Assembly: GCA_017561285.1 (NCBI GenBank)
Contig: JAFZDG010000030.1
Coordinates: 1-17,166, forward strand
Length of the DNA: 17,166 nucleotides
Source of the DNA: Bacteroidaceae bacterium
GTDB lineage: Bacteria > Bacteroidota > Bacteroidia > Bacteroidales > Barnesiellaceae_A
Direction: 5' to 3'
Made by a program: the position numbers and the translations under genes
Shown: one piece after another, positions 1-7,010 of the stretch
Numbering within the stretch: position 1 is the stretch's first letter
Layout of the letters: each line of letters starts with the position of its first letter
The notes under the pieces: generated by a model
Databases searched by the model: none
Seen by the model: the letters and a program-made list of their open reading frames with translations, nothing else
What the model was told of the DNA's origin: nothing

Positions 1-138
1 AGTATAAGTAAGCCAGGGACTGATAAAAGCCTTTGCAAATACCACCTTCCCTAAGATAGCTGTGGTATTGAAAAAATAACATATAGCCCAAAAGATCAAG
101 GAAGATACAACAAAAGAAATAATGTATTGCCGTTTCAT
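1..138 (-). CDS. N-terminal fragment of an unidentified membrane or exported protein, cut by the left edge
   Basis: Read on the minus strand, an ATG at 138 opens a frame of 46 codons with no stop up to the window edge. The peptide begins MKRQYIISFVVSSLIFWAIC: a short basic start followed by a hydrophobic stretch at about residues 6-24, as in a signal anchor, signal peptide or first membrane helix. The remainder (ILGKVVFAKAFISPW and onward) gives no family I recognise. Support for a real gene comes from the divergent arrangement with nadE, the signal-like start, and a TAnnTTTG promoter match about 57 bases upstream (minus strand, 202-195). The frame is short, so an accidental open frame cannot be excluded. 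No function is assigned. Confidence 0.5.
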   Translation of the reverse strand, partial: MKRQYIISFVVSSLIFWAICYFFNTTAILGKVVFAKAFISPWLTYT

Positions 139-194
139 ATTACACCTGTCTATAAAAAGATTAATAAGCCGTTTATTTAGGTAAATTAACGATA

Positions 195-202
195 CAAATA
201 TA
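195..202 (-). promoter_or_regulatory. Putative -7 box for the leftward partial gene
   Basis: On the minus strand this reads TATATTTG, which matches the Bacteroidetes -7 consensus TAnnTTTG. Transcription would start near 188 and leave a leader of about 50 bases before the ATG at 138. I see no clear -33 TTTG at the usual 19-21 base distance, and the surrounding DNA is very AT-rich, so a chance match is possible. Confidence 0.4.
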
Positions 203-242
203 ATATTTCTCTTATAAATATAAATAATGTATCATTTTTTTT

Positions 243-250
243 TACCTTTG
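243..250 (+). promoter_or_regulatory. Putative nadE promoter, -7 box
   Basis: TACCTTTG matches the Bacteroidetes -7 consensus TAnnTTTG and lies 29 bases before the nadE start codon. It directly follows a run of nine T (235-243). The expected -33 TTTG is not evident at standard spacing. Transcription would start near 255-257, giving a leader of about 25 bases. Confidence 0.55.
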
Positions 251-279
251 CACAACTATGTATTAACACACATTAAAGT

Positions 280-2211
280 ATGAAATACGGATTTATAAAA
301 GTAGCTGCTGCTATACCCCCCGTAACGGTAGCCGATTGTCGCCGCAACGCACAAGGTATGATAGAGTTGGCTCGACAAGCCGCATCGCAAGATGTTGAGT
401 GGCTTGTATTTCCCGAGCTATGTATAACAGCTTACACATGTGGTGATTTATTCAGCCAACGTCTGCTACTTGATGAGGCAGAAAAAGCCCTTGCCTACTA
501 TATAGAAGAGACCAGAAATCTGGATATGGTGAGTGTGATAGGCGCACCCGTACGTTGCGATAACCAACTATTCAACTGCGCCATCGTGACATCACACGGC
601 AAAATATACGGTGTAGTACCCAAAAGCTATCTTCCCGGATATAAAGAGTTTAACGAAGAGCGTTGGTTTGCAACAGCAGCCGATGCATATAGCAACACCG
701 TAACCCTCTGTGGTCAAACAGCCCCCCTCGATGCCCGACAACTCTTCTGCATAGGAGAGGCAAAATTTGCCATCGAGATTTGCGAGGACGTATGGACTCC
801 TGTTCCACCTAGCTGTCACCATGCTCAGAACGGAGCTAACATCTTGGTAAACCTCTCGGCAAGCAATGAGCAAATAGGCAAGAACAAATATTTGCGCTCG
901 CTTATTTCGCAACAGAGCGCTCGTTGTATGAGTGGATACATCTATGCATCATCGGGATTCGGCGAGTCAACAGCCGACCTCGTTTTTGCCGGTAATGCTT
1001 TGGTATATGAGAGTGGTACACTCCTTGCCACAGCCGACCGCTTCTGCATCAATCCACAATTGGCCATCAGCGAAATAGACGTAAACCGTCTGAACAACGA
1101 ACGTCAAGCCACAACAAGTTTTATGGGCGGAGCTGCTGCATTGCGTCAGATACAACCCTATAGCGAAACGGTTATACCCGGCGTTCGCAAAGAGAACATT
1201 ACCCTTACTCGCAAAATCGAGCCTTCGCCTTTTGTACCTTGTTGCGATGAAGCCTGCAACGAAGTGTGCCAAGAGGCTTTCAATATACAAGTTTCGGCAC
1301 TGCTCAAACGCATACTTCACACTCATACCAAGACATTGGTCTTGGGCGTATCGGGAGGCCTTGATTCGACATTGGCACTGCTTGTTTGTGCAGAGGCTTT
1401 GCGCCGCTTAGGTCGCCCCATGACCGATATTGTAGGCGTTACTATGCCCGGCTTTGGCACAAGCGACCGTACACACGACAACGCCTTGATATTGATGCAA
1501 GAATTAGGCATCACAATGCGCGAAATATCGATAGTACCGGCTGTAAAACAACACTTTATAGATCTTGGACACGACATAAATGTGCACGATGTCACTTACG
1601 AGAACTCGCAAGCACGCGAGCGCACGCAGATACTTATGGACATAGCCAATCAAACCCAAGGCATTGTGATAGGTACAGGCGACTTGTCGGAGTTGGCATT
1701 GGGCTGGGCTACATACAATGGCGACCATATGTCGATGTACGGCGTATCGGCCGGCGTGCCCAAAACCCTTGTACGAGCTTTGGTTGAATGGTTGGCTCGC
1801 AACAATGATAACGAAAAAATAAGCCAATCGCTACTCGATGTAGTAGCAACTCCCATCAGCCCCGAGCTTACACCGGCCGATGAGACCGGCAACATCAAGC
1901 AGAAGACCGAAGATTTAGTAGGCCCCTACGAATTGCACGACTTCTTTATTTACTATACGCTTCAACATGGTTTCAGTCCATCGAAAGTATATTTCCTCGC
2001 TCGCCACGCCTTCAAAGACACATACAGCGACGAAGTCATAAAACATTGGTTGCGCAACTTCTACCGCCGCTTCTTCAACAGCCAATTTAAACGCAGTTGC
2101 CTACCCGATGGACCTAAAGTATGTTCGGTAAGTCTATCACCGAGAGGAAGTTGGCGTATGCCCAGCGATGCCTCATCGGCAATATGGATGGCCGAATGTG
2201 ACTCGTTGTAA
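280..2211 (+). CDS. nadE: Glutamine-dependent NAD+ synthetase
   Basis: This enzyme amidates deamido-NAD+ to NAD+ using ATP and ammonia released from glutamine, the last step of NAD synthesis in the cytoplasm. The 643 residues match the long two-domain type. The N-terminal nitrilase-fold glutaminase domain (about 1-290) shows the Glu-Lys-Cys triad: E46 in FPELCITAYT, K115 in VVPKSYLPGY and C168 in IEICEDVW. The C-terminal synthetase domain (about 330-643) carries the PP-loop SGGLDS at 358-363, and IGTGDLSELALGW further on. The end, KVCSVSLSPRGSWRMPSDA, is typical of the bacterial long form. The domains are intact and in the usual order. The start fits the nitrilase-domain N-terminus and the upstream promoter match. 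It is divergent from the partial gene on the left. The next gene follows after 50 bases with no obvious terminator, so some co-transcription is possible. Confidence 0.96.
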   Translation: MKYGFIKVAAAIPPVTVADCRRNAQGMIELARQAASQDVEWLVFPELCITAYTCGDLFSQRLLLDEAEKALAYYIEETRNLDMVSVIGAPVRCDNQLFNCAIVTSHGKIYGVVPKSYLPGYKEFNEERWFATAADAYSNTVTLCGQTAPLDARQLFCIGEAKFAIEICEDVWTPVPPSCHHAQNGANILVNLSASNEQIGKNKYLRSLISQQSARCMSGYIYASSGFGESTADLVFAGNALVYESGTLLATADRFCINPQLAISEIDVNRLNNERQATTSFMGGAAALRQIQPYSETVIPGVRKENITLTRKIEPSPFVPCCDEACNEVCQEAFNIQVSALLKRILHTHTKTLVLGVSGGLDSTLALLVCAEALRRLGRPMTDIVGVTMPGFGTSDRTHDNALILMQELGITMREISIVPAVKQHFIDLGHDINVHDVTYENSQARERTQILMDIANQTQGIVIGTGDLSELALGWATYNGDHMSMYGVSAGVPKTLVRALVEWLARNNDNEKISQSLLDVVATPISPELTPADETGNIKQKTEDLVGPYELHDFFIYYTLQHGFSPSKVYFLARHAFKDTYSDEVIKHWLRNFYRRFFNSQFKRSCLPDGPKVCSVSLSPRGSWRMPSDASSAIWMAECDSL

Positions 2212-2261
2212 CAAACGTATGATTGACAAATAATTATTAACCTAAATAAAACTTAAAGACA

Positions 2262-5084
2262 ATGAACGTAAAAGCTTTTAAGACATTTCTTGTAGCAGCA
2301 ATCGTTGCATTTGTAATGCCCGCTGTAGCACAAGAAAATCCGATGGCACAACCTCTGCCCATCGATGCCGAAGTACGCTATGGAGTTCTCGACAACGGAC
2401 TCACATACTACATTCGCCACAATGAGACTCCCAAGAACCGTGCTGAGTTCCACATTGCACAAAAAGTAGGTTCGGTACTCGAAGAAGAAAACCAACGTGG
2501 TCTTGCTCACTTCCTTGAGCACATGGCTTTCAATGGTACCGGCAACTTCCCCGGCAAAAATATGCTCAACTACTTGGAGCAAAACGGTATTAAATTTGGT
2601 GTAGATATTAACGCTTACACAGGTCTTGATGAGACTGTATATCGCGTATCGAATGTACCCACCACCAATGCCGGCTTGATGGACTCTTGCTTGCTCGTTC
2701 TTCACGACTGGGCTTGCGACATTCTCTTGCAAGATGCCGAGATTGACAGCGAGCGTGGTGTAATCCACGAAGAGTGGCGCACACGCAACAACGCACAATG
2801 GCGTATTATGGAGAAGATCATCCCCGTTATGTTTGAAGGCAGCCAATATGCCAATCGCTTGCCCATTGGTACTATGGAAGTTGTTATGAACTTCCCCTAC
2901 CAAGACTTGCGCGACTACTACAACAAATGGTATCGTCCCGATAACCAAGCTATCATTGTAGTAGGTGACTTTGATGTGAATGCAATGGAAGCTCGCGTAA
3001 AAGAGCTCTTCAGCCACATCGAGATGCCCGCCAATGCTGCTGAGCGTATCTACCACGAGGTACCCAACAACGTTGAGCCTATCTACGTTGTAGGTAGCGA
3101 CGTTGAGGCTACATCTACCGATGTTGACATCTACTTCAAGCACGATCCCCTTCCCCGCGAATATCGTGGCACTATGATAGGTGTAGTACAAGACTACATC
3201 GCCAGCATGGCTTCACTTATGCTCCGCAACCGTTTCGCCGAAATAAGCAACAAGCCCAACGCACCCTTCAACAGCGCAAGCTGCTACGACAGCAAGTTCT
3301 TCGGTCTTGCTTCTACTAAGGATGCCTTCACTTTGTCGGCCAATGTAAAAGAGGGCAAAGTAATTGAAGGTCTTCAAGGTGTAGTACGCGAGGCTGAGCG
3401 TGCAGCTCGTTATGGCTTCACTGCATCGGAGTACGACCGTGCTAAGGCTGACTACATCTCATACTACGAGAGCATGTACAACGAGCGCAACAACAGTCGC
3501 AGCATACAATATGCCAATGAGTACATCCGTCACTACATCGATGGTGGTTATATCCCCGGTATCGAATTGGAGTTCCAACTCATCCAAGGTTTGGCTCCTC
3601 AAATTCCCGTTGAGGCTATCAACCAATACATAGCCGAGGCTATCACTGACGAGAACATCGTTATCTGTGTTACAGGTCCCGAAAAAGAGGGCGTAACTTA
3701 TCCTTCGGCCGAAGAGGCCATTGCAGCTATCAAGGCTGTACAAGCTGAGGAAATCACAGCTTATGTTGACGAAGTATCTAACGAGCCCCTTATCTCTAAG
3801 GAACTCACACCCGGCCGCGTTATTGCTGAGTTGGATGGCAGCTTCCCCGGCACTACCGAGTGGATTCTCTCTAACGGTGTAAAAGTTGTGTTGAAACAAA
3901 CCAACTTCAAAGATGACGAAATCATTATGAACGCTACCAGCCGAGGTGGTAAGAGCCTCTACAGTGCTGAGGATGCTTCTACTTTGAAAGTATTCCCCTA
4001 CCTCCACGAGGCCGGTGGTCTTGGCAACTTCTCTTCAACCAACTTGCGCAAGGCTCTTGCCGGTAAGAAAGCCAATGCCGGTTTGAACATAGGTGCTTAC
4101 AGCGAGACAGTTTATGGTAACTGTGCCGTTAAAGACCTTGAGACTATGTTGCAACTTGTTTACCTCACATTTACCGACATCCGCAAAGACGAAGAGGTAT
4201 ATAATGTAAACAAAGAGCAATACATGAGTATGTATGCCAACAATGCTTCTAACCCCCAATTTATCTACAGCGACTCATTGCGTAGCACAATGTATGCTCA
4301 TGATCCTATGATGAGTATGGTGAAAGCCGAAGACTTTGCCAAGGCCGATTACGACCGTATGTTGGCTATTGCCAAAGAGCGTACTGCCAATGCAGCCGAC
4401 TTTACATTCAACTTTGTAGGTTCGTTCGATCCCGAAGTATTGCGTCCTCTCGTAGAGAAATACATCGCTACATTGCCCGCTTGCATGTGTCGTGAGACAA
4501 TCAAACCCGTTGAGCACTTTGCTAAGGGTGAGCATCTCAACCACTTTACAATTCCTATGGAAAATCCCGCAGCAAGTGTATATGTTATCTACTCCGGTAC
4601 AAGCAAATACAATATGCGCAAAGGCATTATGATGGATATCTTCAGCCAAATTATGGATATTGTTTACACTGAGACTATCCGTGAGCAAGAAGGTGGCACA
4701 TATGGTGTAGGTACAAGCGCCGACATCAACAACTTGAACAACGAGTGGATGTTCTTGTTTGGCTTCGATACTAACGTTGAGAAACAAGAGTACCTCAAAA
4801 ACCGCGCTAAAGAGGAGTTGATGAAAGTTGTTGTCAACGGTGTACGCGAAGAAGACTTCAACAAGGTTAAAGAGTATATGCTCAAGCAATACGACAACAA
4901 CCAACGCGAAAACAGCTACTGGAGTGGTGTACTCACCAACCGCGTATTTAACAACAACACCGCAACAGGTTACAAACAAGCTCTCGAAAGCATTTCAACA
5001 ACTGAGTTGAACTACTTCCTCCGCAGCTTGTTCCTCGACAACGAGAACCTCGTAGAGGTTGTAATGTGTGGCGAAACTAAGTAA
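2262..5084 (+). CDS. Secreted M16 family zinc metallopeptidase (PqqL-like)
   Basis: The 940-residue protein has a signal peptide (MNVKAFKTFLVAAIVAFVMP, then AVA before QENP, cleavage near residue 23), so it is exported to the periplasm or cell surface. The first half contains the inverted zinc motif HFLEH (H83, E86, H87) in GLAHFLEHMAFNGTGNFPGK. The third ligand is E164 in SERGVIHEEW, at the expected distance of about 77 residues. The length fits a duplicated M16 clamshell: an active N-terminal half, and a C-terminal half that lacks HxxEH as in other M16B/PqqL proteins. Activity is presumably cleavage of oligopeptides or unfolded protein; the substrate is unknown. Codon use differs from the neighbours: many AAC, CGT/CGC and GGT codons, with few AGA, CGA or ATA, which suggests high expression. 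A strong terminator follows. I see no TAnnTTTG box in the 50 bases after nadE, so the promoter is unclear. Confidence 0.93.
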   Translation: MNVKAFKTFLVAAIVAFVMPAVAQENPMAQPLPIDAEVRYGVLDNGLTYYIRHNETPKNRAEFHIAQKVGSVLEEENQRGLAHFLEHMAFNGTGNFPGKNMLNYLEQNGIKFGVDINAYTGLDETVYRVSNVPTTNAGLMDSCLLVLHDWACDILLQDAEIDSERGVIHEEWRTRNNAQWRIMEKIIPVMFEGSQYANRLPIGTMEVVMNFPYQDLRDYYNKWYRPDNQAIIVVGDFDVNAMEARVKELFSHIEMPANAAERIYHEVPNNVEPIYVVGSDVEATSTDVDIYFKHDPLPREYRGTMIGVVQDYIASMASLMLRNRFAEISNKPNAPFNSASCYDSKFFGLASTKDAFTLSANVKEGKVIEGLQGVVREAERAARYGFTASEYDRAKADYISYYESMYNERNNSRSIQYANEYIRHYIDGGYIPGIELEFQLIQGLAPQIPVEAINQYIAEAITDENIVICVTGPEKEGVTYPSAEEAIAAIKAVQAEEITAYVDEVSNEPLISKELTPGRVIAELDGSFPGTTEWILSNGVKVVLKQTNFKDDEIIMNATSRGGKSLYSAEDASTLKVFPYLHEAGGLGNFSSTNLRKALAGKKANAGLNIGAYSETVYGNCAVKDLETMLQLVYLTFTDIRKDEEVYNVNKEQYMSMYANNASNPQFIYSDSLRSTMYAHDPMMSMVKAEDFAKADYDRMLAIAKERTANAADFTFNFVGSFDPEVLRPLVEKYIATLPACMCRETIKPVEHFAKGEHLNHFTIPMENPAASVYVIYSGTSKYNMRKGIMMDIFSQIMDIVYTETIREQEGGTYGVGTSADINNLNNEWMFLFGFDTNVEKQEYLKNRAKEELMKVVVNGVREEDFNKVKEYMLKQYDNNQRENSYWSGVLTNRVFNNNTATGYKQALESISTTELNYFLRSLFLDNENLVEVVMCGETK

Positions 5085-5109
5085 AACAGCACACATAATA
5101 AAATACTAC

Positions 5110-5146
5110 AATGGGAGTGTGCAGCAGCACACTCCCATTATTTTTA
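5110..5146 (+). terminator. Strong intrinsic terminator after the M16 peptidase gene
   Basis: A perfect 13-base-pair stem joins AATGGGAGTGTGC (5110-5122) to GCACACTCCCATT (5127-5139) around an AGCA tetraloop, followed by ATTTTTAAT. The stem begins 25 bases after the M16 stop codon. It ends only 19 bases before the likely galactanase start at 5159, so it also sits in the immediate upstream region of that gene. Confidence 0.88.
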
Positions 5147-5158
5147 ATATTATCTATT

Positions 5159-6283
5159 ATGAATAAGTTCACGAAATTATTATCAATATCGCTCATTACC
5201 ATAGGTTTGTGTGCCTGTCAGGCGAAAGAGACTCAGCAAGAGCCCGACTTCTGGTTGGGAGCAGATATCAGCTGGGCCACCGAAATGGAGGCCAATGGTC
5301 ACAAGTTCTACAATTTTGATGAAGAGGAGCGTGAATGCACTGCTTTAATGAAAGAATTGGGACTAAACGCCGTACGCCTACGCGTATGGGTTGATCCATC
5401 GGCTCATGGCAATTGGTGTAACAAAGAAGACTTGCTCGTTAAATGCCAACGCGCCAAAGAACAAGGTATGGCTATTATGGTAGACTTTCACTACAGCGAT
5501 TGGTGGGCCGATCCCAACAAGCAAAACATACCGGCTTCGTGGAGCGGACACAGCTATGAACAAATGAAACAAGACCTTGCCAACCACACCATCGAGGTAT
5601 TGCAATTTCTCAAAGACAACAATATAGAGCCTAAATGGATACAAGTAGGCAACGAAACACGATTTGGCTTCCTATGGAGTGTAAAATCGAACGAATGGGG
5701 ATGGCCCGAATTAGATGAAAACGGACAAGCCACTATCACCGAATCGATGGGACACGCCATTCATAACCCCGAGCAATATGCCGGATTCTTTGCTACAGGC
5801 TATGATGCGTGCAAAGAGATATTTCCTCAAGCAATCGTTATGGTACACCTTGACAATGGATTTGACCGCGAGCTATACGATTGGAACTTGGGCATTCTCA
5901 AAGAGAATGGAGCCAAATGGGATATGATAGGTATGTCACTCTACCCCCACTGGGCTATAGAGGGTGGCTATCGCACCGATGCCGAAACAACGATTACCGA
6001 CTGCATCGAAAACATTCGTTATGTGAGCGAAAAATTCGATAGCGATATAATGATTGTAGAAACCGGTTTCTATGTAGATGAAGAGCAACCCGAAGTGTTG
6101 GAAACAGGTCGCCGACAACTTGCCCGCGTTATACGTGAAAGCATCAACAATACCAACGGTCGCTGCAAAGGAGTGTTCTATTGGGAGCCGGAGTGTAAAC
6201 CTTCGCAATATCGACTGGGTGCATTCACCGAAGATGGTCGCCCTACTATTATTATGAAAGCATTCAGCGACTGGAACGAATAA
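5159..6283 (+). CDS. GH53 endo-beta-1,4-galactanase, predicted lipoprotein
   Basis: Glycoside hydrolase family 53 enzymes cut beta-1,4-galactan, such as the side chains of type I arabinogalactan or pectin (EC 3.2.1.89). An ATG at 5111 in the same frame lies inside the terminator stem. I place the start at 5159, where MNKFTKLLSISLITIGLCAC gives a lipoprotein signal peptide with the modified cysteine at C20. This makes 374 residues, normal for the family. Family landmarks are WLGADISWATEMEANG, LNAVRLRVWVDP, MVDFHYSDWWADP, the acid/base E166 in IQVGNE, and the nucleophile E301 in MIVETGFY, with YWEPE near the end. After the lipid cysteine comes QAKETQQE, which might act as a surface-export signal, but this is inference. 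No SusC/SusD-like genes or other glycosidases lie nearby, so it is not in an obvious polysaccharide utilisation locus. msrC follows after 9 bases. Confidence 0.92.
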   Translation: MNKFTKLLSISLITIGLCACQAKETQQEPDFWLGADISWATEMEANGHKFYNFDEEERECTALMKELGLNAVRLRVWVDPSAHGNWCNKEDLLVKCQRAKEQGMAIMVDFHYSDWWADPNKQNIPASWSGHSYEQMKQDLANHTIEVLQFLKDNNIEPKWIQVGNETRFGFLWSVKSNEWGWPELDENGQATITESMGHAIHNPEQYAGFFATGYDACKEIFPQAIVMVHLDNGFDRELYDWNLGILKENGAKWDMIGMSLYPHWAIEGGYRTDAETTITDCIENIRYVSEKFDSDIMIVETGFYVDEEQPEVLETGRRQLARVIRESINNTNGRCKGVFYWEPECKPSQYRLGAFTEDGRPTIIMKAFSDWNE

Positions 6284-6292
6284 TCGAATACT

Positions 6293-6766
6293 ATGGCCGA
6301 ACATCTTGAAATAGCGCAAGGTAGTAAAACCGAAAAATATAGCACCCTCTACAAGCAGATAGTTGCTTTGACTGAGAGTGAGCCAGACACCATAGCCCGT
6401 ATGGCCAATGTGGCAGCAATGATACACGCCACATTTGATTTCTGGTGGACCGGTTTTTATAGAGTACAAGACAATATGCTGGTACTCTCACCATTCCAAG
6501 GGCCTCTCGCTTGCACACGCATTGCATATGGACGAGGTGTATGCGGAACGGCGTGGAAAGAGGCAACAACAATTATTGTTCGCAATGTCGAAGAGTTCCC
6601 CGGACACATTGCTTGTAGCAGCGCATCGAAAAGTGAGATTGTAGTACCCATATTCAATACCCAACAACAGGTAACAGGCGTGTTGGATATAGATAGCCAA
6701 TATCTTGCCACCTTCGATGAGTGCGATCGTGAGTGGTTGGAGAAGATAGCAGCTCTGCTCTCCTAA
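6293..6766 (+). CDS. msrC: Free methionine-R-sulfoxide reductase, GAF-domain type
   Basis: The fRMsr enzyme reduces free methionine-(R)-sulfoxide to methionine in the cytoplasm, drawing on thioredoxin. At 157 residues the protein is a single GAF domain of normal length. The three family cysteines are present: C74 in GPLACTRIAYG, C84 in GRGVCGTAW and C108 in PGHIACSSASKSEIV. Their spacing (10 and 24 residues) is the same as in Escherichia coli YebR/MsrC. The SEIVVPI strand and the D-I-D of GVLDIDS are also typical. The gene starts 9 bases after the galactanase stop codon and ends 24 bases before a strong terminator. It is therefore almost certainly co-transcribed with the galactanase, although no functional link is apparent. 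Confidence 0.93.
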   Translation: MAEHLEIAQGSKTEKYSTLYKQIVALTESEPDTIARMANVAAMIHATFDFWWTGFYRVQDNMLVLSPFQGPLACTRIAYGRGVCGTAWKEATTIIVRNVEEFPGHIACSSASKSEIVVPIFNTQQQVTGVLDIDSQYLATFDECDREWLEKIAALLS

Positions 6767-6790
6767 CGGTTTTCTATAAATGCAAGAAAT

Positions 6791-6830
6791 CAAGGTCACA
6801 CATTGCTATAAGAGTGTGACCTTGTTATTT
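6791..6830 (+). terminator. Intrinsic terminator after msrC
   Basis: CAAGGTCACAC (6791-6801) pairs perfectly with GTGTGACCTTG (6814-6824), an 11-base-pair stem with a 12-base loop, followed by TTATTTATA. It closes the galactanase-msrC unit. Confidence 0.85.
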
Positions 6831-6862
6831 ATACTTAATAGTATTTATAAAAAAACTTATGC

Positions 6863-6911
6863 GAGGTTGATGCTATTTTGCGCCGGTGTTGCCATCTTAG
6901 AGTTCAACCTC
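6863..6911. repeat. Wide inverted repeat in the ygiQ upstream region
   Basis: GAGGTTGA (6863-6870) is the exact reverse complement of TCAACCTC (6904-6911), with 33 bases between them. It could form the base of a stem-loop or be a spaced protein-binding site. I see no known riboswitch core in the enclosed bases. It lies between the msrC terminator and the two tight palindromes. Confidence 0.45.
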
Positions 6912-6915
6912 AAAA

Positions 6916-6942
6916 ATATTTTTCACTTGCTGTGAAAAATAT
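6916..6942. repeat. Perfect 11-base palindrome upstream of ygiQ
   Basis: ATATTTTTCAC (6916-6926) and GTGAAAAATAT (6932-6942) are exact inverted copies around TTGCT. The form, TTCAC-N5-GTGAA in AT-rich flanks, resembles an operator for a dimeric regulator. A hairpin or bidirectional terminator role is also possible. It lies about 36 bases upstream of the predicted -7 box at 6978. Confidence 0.55.
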
Positions 6943-6956
6943 CGAAGTAAACTTCG
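6943..6956. repeat. Second palindrome, directly abutting the first
   Basis: CGAAGT (6943-6948) and ACTTCG (6951-6956) are exact inverted copies around AA. The palindrome begins at the base after the previous one ends, so the two form a composite element of 41 bases. It overlaps the place where a -33 element for the 6978 promoter would sit. Confidence 0.5.
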
Positions 6957-6977
6957 TATTTCTCGCTCATTTGTTCC

Positions 6978-6985
6978 TATCTTTG
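6978..6985 (+). promoter_or_regulatory. Putative ygiQ promoter, -7 box
   Basis: TATCTTTG matches TAnnTTTG and ends 25 bases before the ygiQ ATG at 7011, predicting a leader of roughly 20 bases. The -33 element is weak or absent: the spaced position falls on GTATTTC at 6956-6962, next to the palindromes. A factor bound there could therefore affect polymerase. Confidence 0.55.
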
Positions 6986-7010
6986 AGTTTTAAAATGAGA
7001 AAATATCGTT

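Noticed and set aside
258..266. Two-codon mini-ORF (ATG TAT TAA) between the nadE promoter and start codon
   Set aside because: It is probably at or upstream of the transcription start and too short to judge, with no leader-peptide character.
1386..1787. Overlapping plus-strand frame of 133 codons inside nadE
   Set aside because: It is a frame-shadow of the synthetase domain, with an Arg-rich composition and no independent start signal.
2253..3191. Long open frame (312 codons) on the minus strand opposite the M16 peptidase gene
   Set aside because: It mirrors the biased codon use of the real gene, has an atypical cysteine- and valine-rich composition and no recognisable domain, and the plus-strand product is clearly identified. 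The same applies to 3459-4007 and 4275-4979.
5111..5158. Upstream in-frame ATG that would add 16 residues to the galactanase
   Set aside because: It lies inside the perfect terminator stem and would place a peptide before the lipoprotein signal. The ATG at 5159 gives a normal signal peptide with lipobox.
6873..6880. TATTTTG as an alternative ygiQ promoter box
   Set aside because: It is one base short of TAnnTTTG and lies inside the wide inverted repeat. The site at 6978 fits the consensus exactly and lies at a better distance.
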